Origin: Rhodospirillales bacterium
Lineage (GTDB): Bacteria > Pseudomonadota > Alphaproteobacteria > Rhodospirillales > UBA2165
Length of the DNA: 55,720 bases
NCBI GenBank assembly: GCA_022823235.1
Contig: JAJDXO010000025.1
Location: 1-55,720 of the forward strand
Reading direction: 5' to 3'
This document shows positions 1 to 7,613 of this stretch, one piece after another. The position numbers and the translations under genes were made by a program. Below the pieces are notes generated by a model, which saw only the letters and a list, made by a program, of their open reading frames with translations, had not been told where the DNA came from and made no database searches. Each line of letters opens with the position of its first letter. Within the stretch, counting starts at the first letter, position 1.

Positions 1-259
1 TCAGGTCCACGTCCACGGCCTCGCCGTCCTCGAAGCGGAACACCACGCGCCAGTTGCCCGAGACGCGGACGCTCCACTGTCCGGCGCGGTCGCCCTTGAG
101 GGGATGCAGCCGGAAGCCCGGCGCGTCCGCGCCGCCCGGATGCGTCGCCTCTTGCAGGCGGAACAGGATACGCCGAAGCCGCGGCGCGAGGGCGGCGGGC
201 AGCCGCGCCGCGTCGTCCCTCTCGTGCAGCGCCCGCAGCCCCTTGTGCCTGATCCTCAT
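1..259 (-). CDS. higB: HigB/RelE-type toxin, plasmid-maintenance killer family, 3'-truncated by window edge
   Basis: Reading the minus strand from the ATG at 259 gives 86 residues that stay open to the window edge. The reading shows the HigB family pattern: RHKGLRALHERDD near the start, then GFRLHPLKGD, then SVRVSGNWRVVFRFEDGEA. HigB proteins are about 92 residues, so only a few C-terminal residues are missing. Members are ribosome-dependent mRNA endoribonucleases of type II toxin-antitoxin pairs. The cognate HigA antitoxin gene usually lies directly downstream and would be outside the window. The family call is firm; activity and pairing are inferred. Confidence 0.85.
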   Translation of the reverse strand, partial: MRIRHKGLRALHERDDAARLPAALAPRLRRILFRLQEATHPGGADAPGFRLHPLKGDRAGQWSVRVSGNWRVVFRFEDGEAVDVDL

Positions 260-548
260 GGGTCATTGTAGCGCGCAGCGCCACACGCCGCAACCGTCCG
301 CCGTGCCGCCACGACCGTCGGCCATGACGAGATTATTTTATGGCTCACCCCCTAACGGGGAGGGGGAACGCACGGCAAGCCCCTCGCCGCCGCCGGGATG
401 GATACCAAAATTGAAATGCAACTATTCAGAATAAGTCATACAAAATTCGCATGCGGTTGTTATTATGTTACGCGGCGAATTGCCCGGGAGCCCCGAAAGC
501 CGGCGGCTGCCGGGCGGATCGGCAACGTCAACAAGGGAGCGATGGAAG
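260..548. other. Intergenic region between divergent higB and DUF1330 gene
   Basis: This stretch separates two divergently transcribed genes. Positions 344-366 hold a C-rich/G-rich inverted repeat (CTCACCCCCTAACGGGGAGG and on) followed by a GCACGGCAAGCCCC segment. Both also occur in the repeat cluster at 3260-3298, so this is a partial copy of the same dispersed element. Positions 400-470 are AT-rich against a GC-rich background and probably contain promoter elements. I could not pick a convincing -35/-10 pair. An open frame at 54-434 crosses this region but overlaps higB on the opposite strand and looks like nothing known. Confidence 0.5.
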
Positions 549-836
549 ATGGCGGCCTATCTGGTAGCGGACATACACATTTCGGATCCGGTGTTATTCC
601 GCGAGTTTGTCGAGGGGGTTCCGGCGACGGTGGAAAAGTATGGCGGCAGATACCTGGTTCGGGGGGGCAAGTTCGAAATCGCGCACGGCGACTGGACGCC
701 AGACCGCGTGATCGTAGCCGAGTTCGGCAGCATGGACCAGGCGACAGCATGGTACGATTCGCCGGAATTCGAGGGCCTCAAGCCAACGCTGACCCGCTCC
801 AGCAATTCCAATTTCGTTTTCGTCGAGGGGGTGTAG
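549..836 (+). CDS. DUF1330 domain-containing protein
   Basis: A 95-residue protein matching the small DUF1330 family, which has a dimeric ferredoxin-like alpha-beta barrel fold. Typical features are AAYLVADIHISDP at the start, KYGGRYLVRGG in the middle, the conserved stretch PDRVIVAEFGSMDQATAWYD, and SPEFEGLKP near the end. The frame is open further upstream to 465. I chose the ATG at 549 because the family begins here and AAGGGAG (533-539) lies nine bases upstream. No biochemical role is established for the family. It stands alone, 68 bases before a SulP transporter gene on the same strand. Confidence 0.85.
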   Translation: MAAYLVADIHISDPVLFREFVEGVPATVEKYGGRYLVRGGKFEIAHGDWTPDRVIVAEFGSMDQATAWYDSPEFEGLKPTLTRSSNSNFVFVEGV

Positions 837-904
837 TTCCCACCATAATGGCCGGCTTGTTGCCCTGACCGGCCGGGCGCGCGCCGCGGCCTGCGAAGCG
901 CGCC

Positions 905-3112
905 ATGAATATGTCTTTCGGAGCGAATTGGCAGCTCATGAAACTGATGTCCGAACTGCGCGCCGACGCGCTCTCAGGGAACCTGTACCCGGCGCTGTCG
1001 GTCGGCCTGATCATGGGCATCATCGGGTCCGCATACCTGATCTCCGTGGGAGCCCTTGTATTTGCCGGCCCGTTGGCGCCGTTTCTGTCCCAGGGCACGA
1101 TCATGGTGCTGTTCGGCGGTTTCGTCGTCTGCCTGTGGATCGCCCTGACCAGCGGCTACCGCGGCGCCATCTCGATGACCGCGGTGCCGTCCTCGATCGT
1201 GTTGATCGTGATCGCGTCGACTATCGGCGTGGAGGGCAACGCGCTCGCGCGTTTCGTGACGACGGCCGCCGTGGTGGTCATCGGGGCGGTGGCGACGGGA
1301 ATATGTTTTCTGATAATCGGGCATTTTCGGCTCGCCAACCTGATCCGGTTCATCCCCTATTCCGTGGCGGGCGGGTTCATCGCCGGGACCGGGGTGCTTC
1401 TGTGCGTGGCCGCCCTGTCGCTGATGGGCGTCACGCCGGACAGGCAAACCCTCCCCTCTCTCCTGGAGCCCGGCCTGCTGTGGAGATGGGTTCCGGGCGT
1501 GGCCTACGGTCTCGGCCTCGCCCTTGCCACGAAGCATTGGAGCAATCATTTCATTCTGCCTGCGAGTTTCCTGCTCATCGCCCTGCTCTATAATCTGGTC
1601 CTGGCCGTTCTCGGCATGTCCGGAGACGAAGCCAGGGCGGCGGGCCTGCTGTTCGCCGGCACGGCGGAGGGAGGTCTGTGGCATCCCTTCCATTCCGGCG
1701 ACGTGGCGCATGTGGATTGGGCGGCGGTGGCCCTGCAGATTCCCAACATCGTGACCCTGATCGCCGTGGCCATGCACCTGAGCGCCCTCGAACTTGCCAC
1801 GAACCTGGAGTTGGAGTGGAACAGGGAGTTCAGGGCGGCGGGCGGGGCCGGCGTGATCGCCGGTTTGGGCGCCGGTCCGGGTGGAAGCCTGATATTCACC
1901 TTTTCGATTCTCAGCAACAGCTTCGGGGCGGAAACCCGGCTGACCGGGATCGTTACCGCCCTGGTGGTTGGTTCCGTCGTCCTCCTGGGCGACTCGCTCC
2001 TGAATTTGGTCCCCGTGCCGCTCATCGCGGGGATGTTGCTCTTCCTCGGCCTTGGTCTGCTGGATGAGTGGATCGTGAAAGGCCGTGCGCGGTTGCCCTG
2101 GACCGAATACGCAATTCTCCTGCTGATCGCCGCCGCCACCGTGTTCCTGGGTTTTCTCGAGGGGGTGGGCCTTGGAATGCTGATCACCATGGTGTTTTTC
2201 GCCGTCCGCCTCAGCCGCGTGGACCTGATCGAAGCCGGCTACACCGCCCGTGAGCGGCACAGCAACCGGAGCCGTTCCATTCCCGATCGCGCCATCCTGC
2301 GGGCGGAGGGAGAACGGATACAGGCGTACCGGCTGCGCGGATACATCTTCTTCGGCAGTGTCGGCGCCCTGCTGGACCGCCTCAAGCAGTCCCTGGACAG
2401 CGCCCCAAGGCCGGCCTGCATCCTGCTGGATTTCGACGCCGTCTCCGGTTTCGATTTCTCGGCCATCAACGGGCTGTGCAGGTTCATGCATGCCGCGCAG
2501 GCCGCCGGCGTGCGGGTGGTCCTGAGCGCCGCGTCGGAGAAACTCGAGACCGGACTGGAACGCAACCTTCCCCCGGCCGTTCGCGAAAACCTGCTGTTCG
2601 AGCCGGACGCGGACCGCGCCCTGGAGCGCTGCGAGGACATCGTGCTCGCCACCTGGCGGTCGGACCCGGCCGCAAACGTGGATCCGGGCGGCTCGCTGCT
2701 GGAACGCGTCGCCGGCGACATGGAGCGCCATCTCGACAGGCAGGTCGTGTTCGAGGACATGGTCGATGAACTCCGGGACTGGCTGGAACCCCGCGAATAC
2801 GATGCCGGCGAGGCCCTCGCGTCGATTGGCGAGCCGCAGAAGGGCTTGCAGCTGCTGATAGACGGCGAGGCCTCCGCCTTCGATTCCACGGGGACGCGGC
2901 TGTTTCAATGCGGGCCGGGCGACGCGGTCGAGCCGAGAGGCGCCTTCGGCGCGCATGGGGCCGAGACCGCCATGATCGCGGACCAGCCCTGCCGAACGAT
3001 GATGCTGACCCCTGCCGCCCGGCTATGGCTGGAAGAGAACGAGGAGCAGTTGATCGTGAAGCTCTATCGATATCTCCTCACCGCCGACTCCCGGGGGAAC
3101 GGGCAGGCGTGA
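905..3112 (+). CDS. SulP-family anion transporter with STAS and CNB-like C-terminal domains
   Basis: A 735-residue inner-membrane protein. Residues about 25-440 are strongly hydrophobic and carry SulP/SLC26 features (SVGLIMGIIGSAYLISVG near the start, a GAGPGGSLIF-type segment mid-protein). Residues about 462-585 form a STAS domain (ILLDFDAVSGFDFSAINGLC). Residues about 626-735 resemble the beta-roll of a cyclic-nucleotide-binding domain (EYDAGEALASIGEPQKGLQ, LLIDGEASAF) but lack the usual phosphate-binding cassette with its conserved Arg. SulP proteins carry sulfate, bicarbonate or dicarboxylates; the substrate here cannot be told from sequence. The STAS-plus-CNB layout occurs in a bacterial SulP subgroup. 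A second ATG six bases downstream is an equally possible start. The gene stands alone before a repeat-rich gap. Confidence 0.85.
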   Translation: MNMSFGANWQLMKLMSELRADALSGNLYPALSVGLIMGIIGSAYLISVGALVFAGPLAPFLSQGTIMVLFGGFVVCLWIALTSGYRGAISMTAVPSSIVLIVIASTIGVEGNALARFVTTAAVVVIGAVATGICFLIIGHFRLANLIRFIPYSVAGGFIAGTGVLLCVAALSLMGVTPDRQTLPSLLEPGLLWRWVPGVAYGLGLALATKHWSNHFILPASFLLIALLYNLVLAVLGMSGDEARAAGLLFAGTAEGGLWHPFHSGDVAHVDWAAVALQIPNIVTLIAVAMHLSALELATNLELEWNREFRAAGGAGVIAGLGAGPGGSLIFTFSILSNSFGAETRLTGIVTALVVGSVVLLGDSLLNLVPVPLIAGMLLFLGLGLLDEWIVKGRARLPWTEYAILLLIAAATVFLGFLEGVGLGMLITMVFFAVRLSRVDLIEAGYTARERHSNRSRSIPDRAILRAEGERIQAYRLRGYIFFGSVGALLDRLKQSLDSAPRPACILLDFDAVSGFDFSAINGLCRFMHAAQAAGVRVVLSAASEKLETGLERNLPPAVRENLLFEPDADRALERCEDIVLATWRSDPAANVDPGGSLLERVAGDMERHLDRQVVFEDMVDELRDWLEPREYDAGEALASIGEPQKGLQLLIDGEASAFDSTGTRLFQCGPGDAVEPRGAFGAHGAETAMIADQPCRTMMLTPAARLWLEENEEQLIVKLYRYLLTADSRGNGQA

Positions 3113-3164
3113 TGAAGCCGTTCTTGAAGCCCGTGGGCAAAGGCGGGCGGGGGCTAAAGGAAAA

Positions 3165-3298
3165 TCCCCCTCACCCAGCTGCGGCTACGGCTCGGCATTC
3201 GCCTCGCCAAGCCTCCGCAACCCTCTCCCTCCAGGGGAGAGGGAAAGAAGCGAGGGAAGGCACGGCAAACCCCCTCCCCCTCGACGGGGGAGGGTTGG
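3165..3298. repeat. Dispersed repeat family A, copy 1 (G/C-tract palindromes)
   Basis: The first part (3165-3243) reads CCCCCTCACCCAGCTGCGGC, a GGCTCG/CGCCTCGCCAAGCCT segment, then a CCCTCTCCCTCCAGGGGAGAGGG hairpin. The second part (3260-3298) holds another C-tract/G-tract hairpin with TCGA in the loop. Related copies lie at 3465-3579, 4332-4468 and 6161-6262, with fragments at 344-366 and 55584-55605. All are in intergenic DNA. With the next two repeats this accounts for most of the 493-base gap after the SulP gene. Confidence 0.75.
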
Positions 3299-3319
3299 GG
3301 TGGGGGTGCAAAAAAAGCC

Positions 3320-3449
3320 GTCATCACCGGGTCGGTCAATTCCTCCGAATTGACCTTACTTGACCCGGCCTTCAGTCAGCCGAAGCCGACTTTCGGACGG
3401 CGTAGGCCGGTGATCCACGTGGATGGCCGGGTCCGGGCCCGGCCATGAC
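3320..3449. repeat. Dispersed palindromic repeat family B, copy 1
   Basis: A 130-base block bounded by GTCAT (3320) and its complement ATGAC (ends 3449). Inside are GGTCAATTC-CTC-GAATTGACC, TGACCCGGCCTTCAGTC, and TGATCCACGTGGATGGCCGGG followed by GGGCCCGGCCATGAC. Similar blocks lie at 47761-47826, 47931-47991 and 48386-48432. Palindromes of this kind are common between genes in Alphaproteobacteria; this one probably forms a stem-loop when transcribed. Confidence 0.7.
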
Positions 3450-3464
3450 GCTATCGCTTTAAGC

Positions 3465-3579
3465 CTCTCCCCCTCACCCAGCCCACCGGACCGGCTTCGC
3501 CGGCCGGAGGACAGGCACGGCTAGGCTCGGCGTTCGCCTCGCCAAGCCTTCGCGTCCCTCTCCCTCCGGGGGAGAGGGA
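3465..3579. repeat. Dispersed repeat family A, copy 2
   Basis: It shares CCCTCACCCAGC, GGCTCGG-GTTCGCCTCGCC, AAGCCTTCGC and a terminal CCCTCTCCCTC/GGGGGAGAGGG hairpin with copy 1. A GGACCGGCTTCGCCGGCC insertion near 3487-3505 is itself palindromic. The copy ends 27 bases before the stop codon of the convergent RutE-like gene, so its hairpin might also end transcripts from either side. Confidence 0.7.
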
Positions 3580-3605
3580 ACTTGATGCGGCTCACCCGGC
3601 GCCGG

Positions 3606-4253
3606 CTACACGATTTCGCACACGTCGTCGAAGGCGAAACGGGGGCTGCGCGCGAAGATGCTCGCCGGGTCGCCATAGCCCACGTTGCAGAGGAAGTTCG
3701 ATTTGACCCGGGTGCCGGCGTAGAACGCCTCGTCGACCACGGCGTTGTCGAACCCGGACATGGGCCCGCAATCGAGGCCGATGGCCCGCGCCGCCATGAT
3801 CAAATAGGCCCCCTGCAGGGTGCCGTTGCGGAACGCGGTCTCGAAGGTCATCTCCTCGCCCGCGAACCAGCCGGCCGCGCCGGCATCGTGGGGGAACAGG
3901 AAATCGAGCCTTCCCGCGAAATCTAGATCGTAGGCGACGATGAAGGTCGCGGGCGCCGCCATGGTCTTGTCCAGGTTGCCGCCCGACAGCGCGGGGCGGA
4001 GCCGCTCCTTGCCCTCGGGGCTGCGCACCACGGTGAGGCGCGCCGGGGAGACGTTCGCGCTGGTCGGCGCCATCTTCATCAGATCGAAAATCTCGCGGAT
4101 CTGGCCGTCCGACACGTCGCGGTCGAGCCATCCGTTGACCGTCCGCGCCTCGGTGAACAGCAGCCGCATCGCGCTTTCATCGATACCGCCGATGGCCGCC
4201 CGCATGGCGGCGAATTCCTCCTGGGCCTGCTTGTTGGGGTCCTGATCGCTCAT
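3606..4253 (-). CDS. rutE: Malonic semialdehyde reductase RutE-like, nitroreductase family
   Basis: A 215-residue member of the FMN-dependent nitroreductase superfamily, closest by eye to the RutE/HadB group. Marks are the N-terminal AMRLLFTEARTVNGW, the flavin-contact stretch MKMAPTSANVSPARLTVV, AYDLDFAGRLDFLFPHD, and the C-terminal GYGDPASIFARSPR. RutE reduces malonic semialdehyde to 3-hydroxypropionate in the Rut route of uracil breakdown. No other rut gene is adjacent, so it may detoxify semialdehydes from another source. It is a single-gene unit flanked by repeat clusters on both sides and transcribed toward the SulP gene. Confidence 0.85.
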   Translation of the reverse strand: MSDQDPNKQAQEEFAAMRAAIGGIDESAMRLLFTEARTVNGWLDRDVSDGQIREIFDLMKMAPTSANVSPARLTVVRSPEGKERLRPALSGGNLDKTMAAPATFIVAYDLDFAGRLDFLFPHDAGAAGWFAGEEMTFETAFRNGTLQGAYLIMAARAIGLDCGPMSGFDNAVVDEAFYAGTRVKSNFLCNVGYGDPASIFARSPRFAFDDVCEIV

Positions 4254-4331
4254 GGGCGGCTGCCTCCTCCGGATACTGCCCCAACATACCCGACCGCGCG
4301 CCCGACGCCAGCCCCGATCGGACGGCGTAGT

Positions 4332-4468
4332 TCCCTCTCCCCCTTCTTCAGGGGGAGAGGGCTAGGGTGAGGGGGTCGGAAATTCCGTATCACCCTCACC
4401 CAGCTACGGCTAAGGCTCGCAAGCTCGCCAAGCCTTCGCATCCCTCTCCCTCAAAGAGGGAGAGGGAT
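4332..4468. repeat. Dispersed repeat family A, copy 3 (two units, head to head)
   Basis: Positions 4332-4375 carry an inverted unit (CCCTCTCCCCCTTCTTCAGG then GGGTGAGGGGGTC). Positions 4391-4468 carry a direct unit (CACCCTCACCCAGCTACGGC, AAGCTCGCCAAGCCTTCGC, and a CCCTCTCCCTC/GAGGGAGAGGG hairpin). This fills most of the 383-base gap between the divergent RutE-like gene and the metallophosphoesterase. The remaining DNA to 4636 should hold the phosphoesterase promoter. A TATACT at 4539-4544 is a possible -10 box, but I see no good -35 partner. Confidence 0.75.
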
Positions 4469-4636
4469 ATTGGTTTGGGAGTTGGTTTGCATGGGGCGAG
4501 GCCGTTTTGCTATAGATGCGCAACACGCCGTTTGAGCCTATACTGGGGCCATTAGAGGCGCGGCGCCCTAACACCGGGGGATTTGACTCCGGTACGCCTG
4601 AATTCGTTAATTGATCGAATAAGGAAGGTTGAGAGC

Positions 4637-5437
4637 ATGAAATTCAAATACTGCCTTTACTCGGACATTCACGGCCAGATCCCGCAGCTGGAGGCCGTGG
4701 AGGCCGCGGTCGAGAAAGAGAACGCCGACAAAATCATCGTCATCGGCGATCTCGTCGGCCTGGGTCCGGAACCGGCCGAGATCGTTCAGCGGATGATGGA
4801 TCGTCCGTGGATCGACGTGATCATCGGCAACGTCGATTTGTGGGTGACCCGCAAAATCTGGGAAACCGGCACGCCGAAGAGCCCGCATCAGGAATGGATG
4901 TTCCGGATGATGGAAATGACCCGCGAGCGGCTGAGCGACGATCAGATCGAGTGGCTCGACAAGCGTCCCTTTTCCATCACCTACACCCCGGAGATCAACC
5001 GCAACTTCCATGTCTTCCACGGCACGCCCTACGACATCGGCGACAGCGACGCCTTCCCGTTCCGGCTCACCGACGACGAGATCGGCGAGAAGCTCGACGA
5101 TTTCGATTTCGACGTCGGCGCCCACGGCCACATTCACGGCCCGTCCGTCCGCCACATCCCCAAGTCCAACGGCAGAACCCAGATTCTGGTCTGCGCCGCG
5201 GCCGTCGGCATGAGCTGGGACGGCGACCCCCGTCCGTCCTACGCGGTCGTCGAGTATGAGTCCGAAGGCGCCTGGGATGCCGGCAACGGCAAATGGAACT
5301 GCCGGGTGGAGCGGGTCGAGTTCGACAGCGAAGAGCAGGCCACCTTCAACGAGAACAGCTGGATCGAGCACGGCGAGCGGATCGGCGGCATGATCCGCTC
5401 CGGCACGTTCTGGAACCCGGACCATATGCCTCACTAG
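4637..5437 (+). CDS. Calcineurin-like metallophosphoesterase family protein
   Basis: A 266-residue two-metal phosphoesterase. The metal-binding motifs are in order: D10 and H12 in SDIHGQIPQL, IGDLVGLGPEP, IGNVD (the usual GNHD with Val-Asp), VFHGTP, and GAHGHIHGP near residue 165. The YfcE/MJ0936-like group acts on small phosphodiesters or phosphomonoesters; the natural substrate is unknown. The frame extends upstream to a TTG at 4583, but the ATG at 4637 follows AAGGAAGG (4621-4628) at good spacing and starts right at the first beta-strand. The methyltransferase gene begins three bases after its stop, so the two are probably co-transcribed. Confidence 0.85.
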   Translation: MKFKYCLYSDIHGQIPQLEAVEAAVEKENADKIIVIGDLVGLGPEPAEIVQRMMDRPWIDVIIGNVDLWVTRKIWETGTPKSPHQEWMFRMMEMTRERLSDDQIEWLDKRPFSITYTPEINRNFHVFHGTPYDIGDSDAFPFRLTDDEIGEKLDDFDFDVGAHGHIHGPSVRHIPKSNGRTQILVCAAAVGMSWDGDPRPSYAVVEYESEGAWDAGNGKWNCRVERVEFDSEEQATFNENSWIEHGERIGGMIRSGTFWNPDHMPH

Positions 5438-5440
5438 CCC

Positions 5441-6175
5441 GTGGCGGCCATTGCCGGCGGGTCCGGCATCCGGAGCCGGGCCGGCCAGATCAAGGATCGG
5501 ATCCGCCATCGCTACACGCGCCTCGCCGGGGGAGAGAGTTTCCCCACCGGCGGGGCGCGCCGCCTATTGGAGGCCGGCTATCCGGCCGGCGCCGTCGACC
5601 GGCTGCCCGCCGGGCTCGCCGGACGCTATACCGGCTGCGGCTATCCGTTTCCCGGCGGCGATGCCCTGGAAGCGCTCAACCCCGCGGTCGCGCTCGATCT
5701 CGGCTGCGGCGCCGGGATCGACGGTTACCTACTAGTAGACAGGCTGAATTCGGATGTTCTGGTTTTGGGCCTGGACTTCACCCCGGCCATGCTGGCCGGC
5801 GTCCCCAATGCGGTCGCCGGCGACATGGAGGCGCTGCCGGTCGCGGATGCCCGCGCCGACCTGATCATCGCCAACGCCTCGCTCAATCTTTGCGTCGATA
5901 AGCGCGCGGCGCTCGCCGAAGCGTTTCGGGTCCTCCGCCCGGGCGGCCGCCTGTGGGCCCGGGATCTGGTTTCGGCCGGACCGCTGCCCAGGGAAGTGAT
6001 CGAAGACCCCCTCTCGGATGCGGCGTCGCTCGGCGGCGTCGAGAGCGAGGAACAACTGGCGGCTCAGCTGTCGGAGGCGGGATTCGACGCGGTGACGATT
6101 ACCGATCACCGGCCGTTCTCGTTCGTCACGTCGGTCAGGATCGAAGCCCGGCGGCCGGTCACCCCCTCACCCTGA
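5441..6175 (+). CDS. SAM-dependent class I methyltransferase, ArsM/UbiE-like fold
   Basis: A 244-residue protein with a GTG start three bases after the previous stop. Motif I is LDLGCGAGIDGYLL (about residues 86-99), followed by LGLDFTPAMLAG, GDMEALPVADARADLIIANA, and the post-motif FRVLRPGGRLWARDLV. The stretch before motif I (GRYTGCGYPFPGGDALEAL) and INLxxDK-like ASLNLCVDKRAAL recall arsenite methyltransferases. The full set of arsenic-binding cysteines is not evident, so an arsenic role is not claimed. Its last codons (TPSP) and stop already lie in repeat family A, suggesting the repeat trimmed or extended the C-terminus. Confidence 0.75.
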   Translation: MAAIAGGSGIRSRAGQIKDRIRHRYTRLAGGESFPTGGARRLLEAGYPAGAVDRLPAGLAGRYTGCGYPFPGGDALEALNPAVALDLGCGAGIDGYLLVDRLNSDVLVLGLDFTPAMLAGVPNAVAGDMEALPVADARADLIIANASLNLCVDKRAALAEAFRVLRPGGRLWARDLVSAGPLPREVIEDPLSDAASLGGVESEEQLAAQLSEAGFDAVTITDHRPFSFVTSVRIEARRPVTPSP

Positions 6176-6262
6176 CCCTCTCCCCCTCGAAGGGGGCGAG
6201 GGGACACGATGCGGCGATGCAACAACTCCCTCTCCCTCTGGGAGAGGGCCGGGGTGAGGGTG
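6161..6262. repeat. Dispersed repeat family A, copy 4, between convergent genes
   Basis: It contains CCCCCTCACCCTGACCCTCT, a CCCCCTCGAAGGGGGCGAGGGG hairpin (about 6183-6202), and a CCCTCTCCCTCTGGGAGAGGG hairpin (about 6228-6247) followed by GGGGTGAGGGTG. The ends are inverted relative to each other. It overlaps the last 15 bases of the methyltransferase gene and lies before the stop of dctM, so it may act as a two-way transcription barrier. No T-run follows the stems. Confidence 0.7.
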
Positions 6263-6289
6263 AATTGAGTCCGGACCCCGGAATCCCGG

Positions 6290-7591
6290 TCAGAAGTGCC
6301 CGTAGACCAAACCCGGCAGCCAGAGCGCGATGGGCGGAAAGGCGACCACGATAGCCAGCCGCACCAGATCGGCGCAGAAGAACGGGCCGATCCCCCGGAA
6401 AATCACGTTGAGCGGTACTTCGGGCATCATGGTTTTCATGACGAAGACGTTCAGCCCGATGGGCGGCGTAATCAGGCTGATTTCCGTCATCATCACCAGC
6501 ACGATGCCGAACCAGATCAGATCGTAGCCCAGGGATTCGATCACCGGGACGAAGATCGGTACGGTCAGGAAGATCATCGCCAGTCCCTCGACCACGGTGC
6601 CCAGCGCGACGAAGAATGCCAGGATGACCAGAAGGACCATGAACGGTTCCAGATGGAGAGACTCGATCCAATTGATCACCCCGGAGGATATTCCCGCGAG
6701 GGCGATGAAATTGTTCAGGATCAGGGCGCCGATGGCGATCATGAACACCATGGCCGTGGTCTGCGCCGCTTCGACGAGCGATTCAAAAAAGACCGGCCAG
6801 GTCATCTTGCGGCGGAGCATGGCGAACAGAAGCGCCCCGATGGCGCCGATACCGCCGGCCTCGTTGGGCGTGAAGACGCCGAACGTGATGCCGCCGAGGA
6901 TAAGGAAAAACAGCAGCACGATCCCCCAAACCCGATAGAGTTTCCGCCACCGCACCGCCCAATCGGTGCGTTCGCCGCGGGGACCCATTTCCGGCCGGAC
7001 CGCAGTGATGACCATGATCACCGTAATATAGAGAACCACCGTTATAACGCCCGGGATGATGCCGGCGACGAACAGCTCGGCAATGCCCTCCTCTGTGAGG
7101 ATGCCGTAGATGATCAGCGCGGCGCTCGGCGGGATGAGGATGCCGAGGGTGCCGCCGGCGGCGACGGTGCCCGCCGCCAGGCTGTCGGCATATTTGTACT
7201 TGCGCATGGAGGGGATGGCGACCTTGGCCATGGTGGCGACGGTGGCGAGCGAGCTTCCCGAGACCGCCGCGAAGCCGCCGCAGGCGGCGATGGTCGCCAT
7301 CGCCAGGCCGCCCTTGTGATGGCCGAGCCAGGCGTCCGCCGCCTCGTAGAGATCGTCCGACAGGCCGGCGCGAAAGACGAAGGCGCCCATCAGGAGGAAC
7401 ATGGGCAGGACGGCGAAATTGGTGTTGAGCACGACGTCCATGATCTGCTGGACGACCATTTCCAGGGCCGGGCCGGCGCCCCGCAATATCCCGAACCCGA
7501 TGCCGCCCACTGCCAGCATGGCGAAGCCCAGGGGAAAGCCCAGAAAGGCGATAACGAACAGAATGGCGAAGCCGATGAGGGATACGGTCAT
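6290..7591 (-). CDS. dctM: TRAP transporter large permease (DctM)
   Basis: A 433-residue very hydrophobic protein with the TRAP large-subunit pattern: early FLGFPLGFAMLAVG, ASCGGFAAVSGSSLATVA-like AACGGFAAVSGSSLATVATM, AAGGTLGILIPPSAALIIYG, and late MTEISLITPPIGLNVFVMK. It forms the ion-coupled membrane channel of a tripartite uptake system, using the sodium or proton gradient. It is the last gene of a dctP-dctQ-dctM unit; 22 bases separate it from dctQ. The substrate cannot be read from this subunit. Confidence 0.93.
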   Translation of the reverse strand: MTVSLIGFAILFVIAFLGFPLGFAMLAVGGIGFGILRGAGPALEMVVQQIMDVVLNTNFAVLPMFLLMGAFVFRAGLSDDLYEAADAWLGHHKGGLAMATIAACGGFAAVSGSSLATVATMAKVAIPSMRKYKYADSLAAGTVAAGGTLGILIPPSAALIIYGILTEEGIAELFVAGIIPGVITVVLYITVIMVITAVRPEMGPRGERTDWAVRWRKLYRVWGIVLLFFLILGGITFGVFTPNEAGGIGAIGALLFAMLRRKMTWPVFFESLVEAAQTTAMVFMIAIGALILNNFIALAGISSGVINWIESLHLEPFMVLLVILAFFVALGTVVEGLAMIFLTVPIFVPVIESLGYDLIWFGIVLVMMTEISLITPPIGLNVFVMKTMMPEVPLNVIFRGIGPFFCADLVRLAIVVAFPPIALWLPGLVYGHF

Positions 7592-7613
7592 GAGCTGTTA
7601 TTCGCGCAACTCG

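Noticed and set aside
974-2956. 660-codon open frame on the minus strand opposite the SulP gene
   Set aside because: It is a shadow of a GC-rich coding strand: composition is Gly/Arg/Gln/His-rich, no family is recognisable, and the plus-strand gene is clear.
3165-4468. Repeat clusters considered as a CRISPR array
   Set aside because: Units differ in length, spacing and orientation, contain hairpins with G/C tracts, and no cas genes are present.
5441-6175. Methyltransferase considered as arsenite methyltransferase ArsM
   Set aside because: General similarity exists, but the conserved arsenic-binding cysteine set is not complete and no ars genes are nearby.
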